Source: Phoma sp. XZ068 (lineage: Eukaryota > Ascomycota > Dothideomycetes > Pleosporales > Didymellaceae). From it: DNA of 64,000 bases. Position numbers and translations under genes: made by a program. The notes under the pieces were generated by a model that saw only the letters and a list, made by a program, of their open reading frames with translations, made no database searches and was not told the origin of the DNA. The stretch is taken from NCBI GenBank assembly GCA_004835665.1, contig RBKR01000005.1, forward strand, positions 992,001 to 1,056,000, given 5' to 3'. Positions 57,265 to 64,000 of this stretch are shown here, piece by piece; positions within the stretch are counted from its first letter, which is position 1; every line of letters begins with the position of its first letter.

Positions 57265-59490
57265 ATGGCGCCGGACCGAGGATCATCACCACGACCATCA
57301 AGCGACGATTACGAAGGAGCTGAGGATGCCGGAGTGAGTGCGCCAATCCATGCTGGGGACCGCGGCTATCTCGCCGTGCAGGCGGAGCAACCGCAGAACT
57401 TCACGCTTCGAGGTGTGCTGGTTGGTCTTGCCATTGGTGTTGTAATATGTTTTTCGAACATGTATTTTGGTCTGCAGACTGGCTGGGTGTCTGGCATGGC
57501 CATGCCTTCCGCTTTGATTGGATTTGCCTACTTCAAAGTCGTTGCTCGCACACTCAAGCTCCCCTTCACACCCGTGGAAAATGTACTCGTGCAGTCAGTT
57601 GCTGGCTCTGTTGGCACCATGCCTCTGGGGTGTGGTTTTGTAGGCGTCATCCCGGCATTAAACTTTTTATTGAAGCCAGAAGAAGGTGGCCCGCTTGACA
57701 TCAGTCTGTGGAAGCTCGTTGTCTGGTCAGTTGGGATATGCTTCTTTGGCGTTGTATTTGCCGTGCCACTGCGGCGGGAGATGATCATCAGAGAGAAGCT
57801 GAAGTTTCCGAGCGGAACCGCCACTGCCCTACTGATCAAGGTCTTACATGGCGAAAAGGATTCGAAGCCTGAAGCATCGCAATATGGCAATGTTAGAAAC
57901 GGCGAGAATGACGAAGCCCGAGGTTTACTGCAGGATGAGCGCGCTGAAGCAGCACGTCAAGATCAAGAACAAGAACAAGATGAGGACGACAACAGCGACT
58001 GGAAAGCCAGGATCCGACTTCTTGTCATCGCCTTCGCAGGCTCTGCACTATATACTGTTGCCTCGTACTTCATTCCCCAACTTCACGACATTCCTATATT
58101 CGGGCTCCCACTCGCAACGAAATGGCTCTGGACACTCAACCCGTCGCCCGCTTACGTTGGCCAGGGCATCATCATGGGGCCTGCGACAACACTGCACATG
58201 CTCTTGGGCGCAATTATCGGCTGGGGGATCCTGTCGCCTCTTGCAAAGCACAAGGGCTGGGCACCAGGCCCCGTTTCAGACTGGACCAACGGCTCTAAGG
58301 GCTGGATAGTATGGATTTCCCTCGCTATTATGCTTGCAGACTCCCTCGTCAGTCTTGGCTGGCTTGTCATCCGCCCGCTCATCGCACTCGCACGACCCTT
58401 CTACTCGACGGCGAAAGAGACGTTCCAGTCGCACACATGGCGCGACCTCTTCTCGCTCAATATTTCCCGTCAACAAAGCTACACCTTTCTTTCTGACGGC
58501 ACGAGCACAAACCCAATCACTGCTGTGAAACAACATCTCAACTCCGCCTCCGAACCCGATGCACCTCCCGAACATCTCATCTCCACGCGCACAACGCTTA
58601 TCGGGCTAGTAGTGTCTCTAGTTCTCTGCATCGTAGCAGTTCACGTCTCCTTCCCAGGCCTAATACCCTTCCGCCTCACACTCCTCTCGCTCGTACTAGC
58701 GCTTCTGCTGAGTATCATGGGTGTTCGTGCCCTAGGCGAAACGGATCTCAATCCCGTGTCTGGCATCTCAAAACTCACTCAGCTTGTCTTCGCTCTCGTA
58801 ACGCCCACAACTGGTCCAGGCGCAAAGAATGCAGTCATCATCAACTTGGTCGCAGGTGCTATTAGTGAGAGCGCTGCACTGCAAGCAGGTGACCTGCTGC
58901 AGGACCTGAAGTGCGGACATCTCATTGGTGCGGCGCCTAATGCGCAGTTCTGGGGGCAGATGATTGGGAGTGGTGTTGGTGCTGTGTTGTCTGCTGTTGT
59001 CTACAAGTTGTACACAAATGTGTACACGATCCCTGGAGGGCTGTTTGAGGTACCGACGGGGTATGTGTGGATTTTCACTGCGAGGCTGGTTACTGGCAAG
59101 GGATTGCCGCCTATGGTCGGAGAATGGGCTAGCGGAGCGGCGGTCATCTTCGCGGTGGGCACGATGATCAGGGTCTGGGGTACGAACAGAAAACAGAGAG
59201 GTCTAAGCGGGTGGTGGATTGACTTCGTGCCGGGGGGAATTGCAGTAGCTGTCGGTATGTGTCATGCCTCCCCACTCTAGGTGTTTGCTAACGCTAGTAC
59301 AGGCATGTACAACTCTCCGTCATTCACATTGGCGCGCACGGTCGGTGGTCTTGTCAGTTTGTGGTGGAGGAGATGGAAGGGTAAGAGTGAGACACCCATC
59401 ATCGTGCTGGCTAGTGGCTTGATCCTGGGAGAAGGACTATTCAGCATTGTGAACCTGTTGTTAGCAAGCTTGAAGGTGCCGCACCTATGA
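57265..59490 (+). CDS. OPT-family oligopeptide/metal-chelate transporter
   Basis: Two exons, 57265-59254 and 59303-59490, with a 48-nt intron (GTATGT to TACAG), give 725 residues. About 14-16 membrane segments are visible. OPT/YSL-group features are NFTLRGVLVGLAIGVVICFSNMYFGLQTGW, FTPVENVLVQSVAGSVGTMPLG, FPSGTATALLIK and, after the intron, GMYNSPSFTLARTVGG with ILGEGLFSIVNLLL. A cytosolic acidic loop (DQEQEQDEDDN) sits near residue 235. Members of this branch move small peptides, glutathione or metal chelates; the substrate is not predictable here. Plasma or internal membrane. Confidence 0.9.
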
Positions 59491-59819
59491 GTATACTATA
59501 CAGCCCAAAGCGGAACATGTCAAATGCATATTCTTAGAAGTAACAGTTTTATTATTCGTGATACCAGAATGTGGCCCTATGGTCCTTGTCTTTTCATAAG
59601 GTATTGTTGTAGTTCTTTTACCATCGTTAACGCATACTCGTGATATTCCTGTCCCCTAAACGCCACAGTATGCTGTTGGAGAATGCGCAGCTCCATGTCG
59701 TGGTCGTCGCACTGATGCTCAAACTTCACGCTACGCCTCCACTTGCACCGACCATCTCGAGCGGGTCACCAGAGAGGCGAAAGTGATAGACGCAGCTCAA
59801 CCATCCATCTTCCTGGTTG
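59491..59819. other. Convergent 3' flanks
   Basis: Between the OPT and PARP-UBC genes, which are convergent. No gene seen. Confidence 0.4.
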
Positions 59820-62800
59820 CTAGCCAAAGTGACTAAATACCTCTGCACCACCATATGCCATCTCTTTGAATCCAACAGGCACCGTCCATCCATGCATCGC
59901 ACAAGCACGAATGTAGGCCTCCACTGCCTCACCCACACCGTAATCGTGCCGTCCACCGCGTTCCAAACGAGCCGGCTTGGGATCAAGGCTGGTGATAGCC
60001 ATGCGGACTTGAACAAGAATGGATTCAATTGATGAAGCCGCGCTCCAGCCATCGTTCGTCAGGAGCTCCATGCACATGGCACCACCTGCTGTAACGTGTC
60101 CACCACCTCCAGCTGCAAAGCTTAGAAAGCGTGGCCGAATGATCCGAACAAAGGGCGGGGCCATCGGATAGTCTTTACCAAAACGTAATTCCAGGACGAT
60201 GCTCTTGACACCCTGTTTTATCATATCCTGTGCCAGTGGTAACGTAGGGTCGAACGAGTGCAGTTCAACAATCCACTGATACATATTTTCGATCTCAGCT
60301 TCGTCGATGTGCCAGCCGAGCTCGTGCAGTGGCTGTTCGCTTTGCGTCTTGATGAGAGCTTTGAACTCTCGCATGAGGCACTTGGTCGCAGTGGTGGAAG
60401 CCCAGGACGGTTGCTGGAGCATTGGTAAAGTGCTGTAGTCCAGTATCGCAGGAATGTAATCAGTAAGACGTTTTGAAGACTTCAGTTTGTTGAATAATCC
60501 ACCCAGCTTCAATTTACCCTTGCTCTCTTTGGTAGAATTTGGTGTCGGGAGAGAATCTGCAAATTCGTCGTTCTTGTGTGATTCGTCTTCGAAAATAACG
60601 CGGTCCTCGTCCAGCGTAGCCACACTTGCAGAATCATCATCGTCAACCTCGATAGCATCGTACTTGCTTGCCCTTCCTACCTTCTGCCGTTTGCGTTGCT
60701 GTTCAGAAGTTAGTAAACGTAGCGTGGAAACCACAGAAACTTGACCTACCATAGCGTTGAGTGGCTTGGGCCTTCTTGAACCTGCGACCGCACGAATGGG
60801 GATAACGAGTTTGCCGTCGCCTCCCATCGGCGTTACAGCAGGGTCTTGTTCTAGCACCTCTAGCGGCATTGAGCTCTTGTCTACCGAACCATTCGCTGGC
60901 AGAGGCCCAGTACTGCTGACGAACAAATACCGTGTCTGAATCCAGTCAAGCTGAGCAACTACGAGATGTGGGCTCCTGCTAACAAACTCCTGCGGGGCAT
61001 TGCAGATTTCGTTCAATGCCAGTGCTTGTTGGATATTGAGTTCGCTGTTTGGCCAAGTGTACCCATATCCTCCAAAGCCTGAGTAGCCAATACTTGTATT
61101 GACATCTAGAGAATGATAAACACCGTGGCCGTATGCGCGGCCGTGATGGGTCTCATTGAAGTGTAGGCCTTCGCGAATGATGCTGTGCCAGTTGTGTAAT
61201 GGGCTGCCGTGCCAAGCGAAAAGGGTCGGGAACTTTAAGTGAAGCCTATCGGTCACACTTCGTACTGACTGTATGAATCGCCGCTCTTTATCTGGTGCGC
61301 CCATGGCAAACCTAAACTGAGCCCATCTCGACATGCCGTACAATCGATCCTCAGCCTTGCGGCCAGTAGCAGCACCATCCTCAGTCTCGACTTGAAGAAT
61401 ACACGCTCGATTTGATGCGATGATCCAACGTAGCAAACCAAGAGCTGCAGGGGAGAGGCGGTCCGTCCAAGCACTAAGAGAGGACTGCGCCTTCCGTAGC
61501 AGATACTGCTTCATATCTTTGACAGTCGGAAGCAGGTCGAGAAGAAGACAAATGACCTGCTGTTTGCTTTGCACCGGAAGGTCGTCAAAGTTCTGATTGT
61601 AAATCTGGAACTTTGCAGGGCGAAATTCACCTTTGTTGCAAGTGATCTTAGAAACAGGCTTTGGTACAGGAGTTGGTAACGCAGCTGACGGATAACCATG
61701 ACCATGGGAAGACCGATCGAGCGTTGCGACAGCAGGCTCGATGGGCTCAGAGACTTTGACTGATGGGTAGTATGAAGTATCCACTACTCGACAGTGTAAA
61801 GCCTTGCCTGGGTCGTCGTCGAAGCGAAATGTTATCCACTCGTTCACCCGCAGAGGGCACGTCTTGGACTGATCTTCGAACAGAATCTCTCGGTTGTTCA
61901 GATTGAAATTCATTGCTATCGGTGCTTGCTCATGACCTTTGCCTGTGGTCTGTGATGGTTGTGGATGTGCCTCCGGTTGCATACCGTAGCCTCGGTATTG
62001 GCTGAGAGGATAGTCTTGCTCATAGGCCATAGAGGGTGGAACCATCAGGGCTAGACCAGCAGGAAAGTCCTTCAGTCTGGCCTGACGTGCACTAGAATAG
62101 CAGAAGCTGACAAGCAGATCTACTACCTTCGGTTGCGAGAGAACCTCATGTTCGATACTAGGACCGAATCCCAATGACATATACTGGTAAAGGCATAGCG
62201 GGTTGTCGCACACATATGGCTTGATCGCTTGGAGATCATCGGCCATCTTGGTGAAGCAGATTAGGCAAAATTCGGTACAGCGTACAAAATGCCTAAGAAC
62301 GAATTGCATGCCTACAACAGGTAGTGAGTGTTCTTGCCCCGTCGAATGCTGAATGTGATCGGCTGTAACAAGAGGAGGGAAGGCAGCGCTGATCTCATCA
62401 GGAACGTAGTATTTATCGTCTGAGCCTTCTGAATGTTTGCTCATTGTCCGCAGCACCTGATCATTGTAGAACAACTCGGCTCCATTCCATGGCATACCAG
62501 CATATCGGTATTTGAGCAACATGTGGAAGCGCTGGGCAAGGAGCTCGTTCAACGGTCTCGAGATGAAGGATTGCCGGAAACCTGGCTGCACTGTGGGCTG
62601 CTGCTGGGACTCTGAATGTTGCGATTCCTCACAACGCTTCTCATCCTCTCTACTGAGCACGGTAAAGGCTTGTACAGCTTCTTGTAAGGTGGGCTTGTAG
62701 GACTTGGAGATGCCGATGCGAACGCCGAAATTGCGTTGGGTCTGGCTCCCGTCGTACGATCGTAGGTCGTCCATGGTCTTGTATCCGGCTGGGTAGTGGA

Positions 62801-63557
62801 ACAACGCAATGAGGTACTCGGTGGGCTCCATCTGCCATGCTTGCATAGCTTCCTCCGAGATGCCTAGTTTCGCAATGCGGATGGAGATGCTGATGTAGCA
62901 CCCTAGACCGTCCATAAGGCCTCCCAGATGGCCGACCTTGAAGCCGCTACTCTTCGCTGCCAGAAGATCACGGCGAATACGTTGCTGGAAGGCGGTCGTT
63001 GGCTCCGTGAAGGCTCCTGGTGTGGAGATTTGGTTCCTGTTGATGAATGGTTTCGGGAGCATATCTTCATCTCCGGGGAAGTATTCCTCCTCGTATTCTT
63101 CATCGTCTTCTGTTTCATTTTCGAAGTCATCCACGTTTTGTGAGTTCAGCATCTGTTGGTCGCCGTCCTCGTCAGTCGACTCTAGCTTGCGTGACACAAG
63201 CTCCAGTATCTGCTGCACAGACTTGCCGGTCGCCGAGATATCAGCCAAGGTACTGGCAACACTAGCAGAAGCATTGTCGGGGCCAAATATCATGCACATG
63301 TGGCTTGCGGGATAGTCAGACAGCTCTAAGATTGGTATTAGTCGAAACTGCAGCATATGCAATAGGGTTCGTTCAAGTGCTCAGACTCAACAGGACTCAC
63401 CTGGTACCAGCGCTGATATCTTGAGGTCGTGGCCGTCGGCAACGCACATGAAGGTGAACTCGCCATCGTCGCCGCCGGGTTGGACGTCTGAAACGCCTGC
63501 CACGGAGACGCCGTCTACAGCGGCGGCCAAGTCGGCTACAAACTGCCTACGAGGCAT
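59820..63557 (-). CDS. PARP-UBC fusion (ADP-ribosyltransferase plus E2-like domain)
   Basis: Proposed exons 63401-63557, 60750-63325 and 59820-60698 give 1203 residues. The first join (VP plus ELSDYPASHM) is forced by frame. The second intron, 60699-60749, is 51 nt and in frame, so it hides inside an open frame, but it has GTAGGT, a TTTACTAAC branch site and ACAG. An N-terminal RWD/UBC-like region with acidic linkers is followed by the PARP catalytic core. In the core, LFAWHGSPLHNWHSIIREGLHF and HGRAYGHGVYHS hold the His and Tyr of the NAD site. The last ~160 residues are a UBC fold of UBE2Q type (LELRFGKDYPMAPPFVRII, GGAMCMELLTNDGWS) with the candidate active-site Cys in GGAMCMEL. It may couple ADP-ribosylation and ubiquitin transfer; activity is not shown. 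The start 63557 is preferred; the frame is open further upstream. Confidence 0.82.
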
Positions 63558-64000
63558 CTGAGGAGGATGTGCGGTGCGGTGGCCGGCGTGACCGCTGAAG
63601 CTAGAGATTGCGGTGGCCGCCGTGGGTTGGAGTGGTGTGAGCTTTCGGGTTGTGCAGAGTTGGGAACTGGGTTGTGCGGGGAAAAGGTTGGAGGAAGCGA
63701 GAAGGGTCCCAGAGGAGGCAGCAGTTACGGAGGTGGTCCAAGGTGAGGTCAATGCTTTTGTTTGCGTGAAGGAAACAATGATTGTCGCCGTGACGAGTTG
63801 CTGTCGGTCGAGCACCCGTGCAATTGTGGGAGTGCAATGAGCGGCCAAAGCGAGGGGAGATTTGGATCAAGGAGAACAGAAAAACGAGGAAGCTGCCTAA
63901 GGAGCTACAGGACTCACGGACGCGCTCTTGACATGGCAACTGCCTCTTGTGCGACTGTGCCCCAAATGAAAGGCCTCTAATAAACGGAGTGACTGAGGAA
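63558..64000. other. Upstream flank of the PARP-UBC gene
   Basis: The minus-strand frame remains open to 63848 with low-complexity Ala/Thr/Ser/Pro coding. It could be a longer N-terminus but reads more like 5' leader. No other gene seen. Confidence 0.4.

Overview
The window looks like a chromosome segment from a filamentous ascomycete, most likely a Dothideomycete (inference). The genes are split by many short GT-AG introns of about 45-85 nt, often with CTAAC/CTGAC branch points. Families typical of filamentous ascomycetes are present: Zn2Cys6 regulators, DUF3176 membrane proteins, an MCT-type MFS carrier and a Pad1/Fdc1 pair. I see no bacterial operons, CRISPR array or rRNA. Exon joins were worked out by hand from splice signals and frame continuity. 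Family names come from recognised motifs, not from a database search.

Left part (1-18 kb): a truncated fungal transcription factor is followed by an array of same-strand DUF3176 membrane-protein genes. There are four open copies and one decayed copy. Two unrelated small genes sit between copies three and four. Both encode signal-peptide proteins with dibasic, Kex2-type cleavage sites and internal repeats. One (11757-12099, minus) ends in two VWKSSRPG-containing peptides and resembles an alpha-factor-type pheromone precursor. The other (14564-15340, plus) carries a 180-bp tandem repeat that encodes glycine-rich peptides bounded by KR or RR. This arrangement is the most interesting thing in the window.

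Middle (19.7-42.5 kb): an eight-exon dynamin-like GTPase, a GNAT acetyltransferase, a small conserved-looking protein, an MFS carrier and a RING protein come first. Next is a probable amine-use module: a monoamine oxidase, an APC-family permease and a Zn2Cys6 regulator, with GATA motifs upstream of the first two. After that come a degenerate kinase-like gene, a divergent pad1/fdc1 decarboxylase pair in which both genes carry frameshifts, a small membrane protein and an ACC-synthase-like aminotransferase.

Right part (42.8-64 kb): mostly housekeeping genes. These are an XMAP215/Stu2-Alp14 microtubule polymerase divergent from PAC1/LIS1, conserved fungal proteins of unknown function, an intron-containing tRNA-Gly(GCC), the GPI transamidase subunit Gpi8 divergent from an OPT transporter, and a PARP-E2 (UBC-like) fusion protein at the right end.
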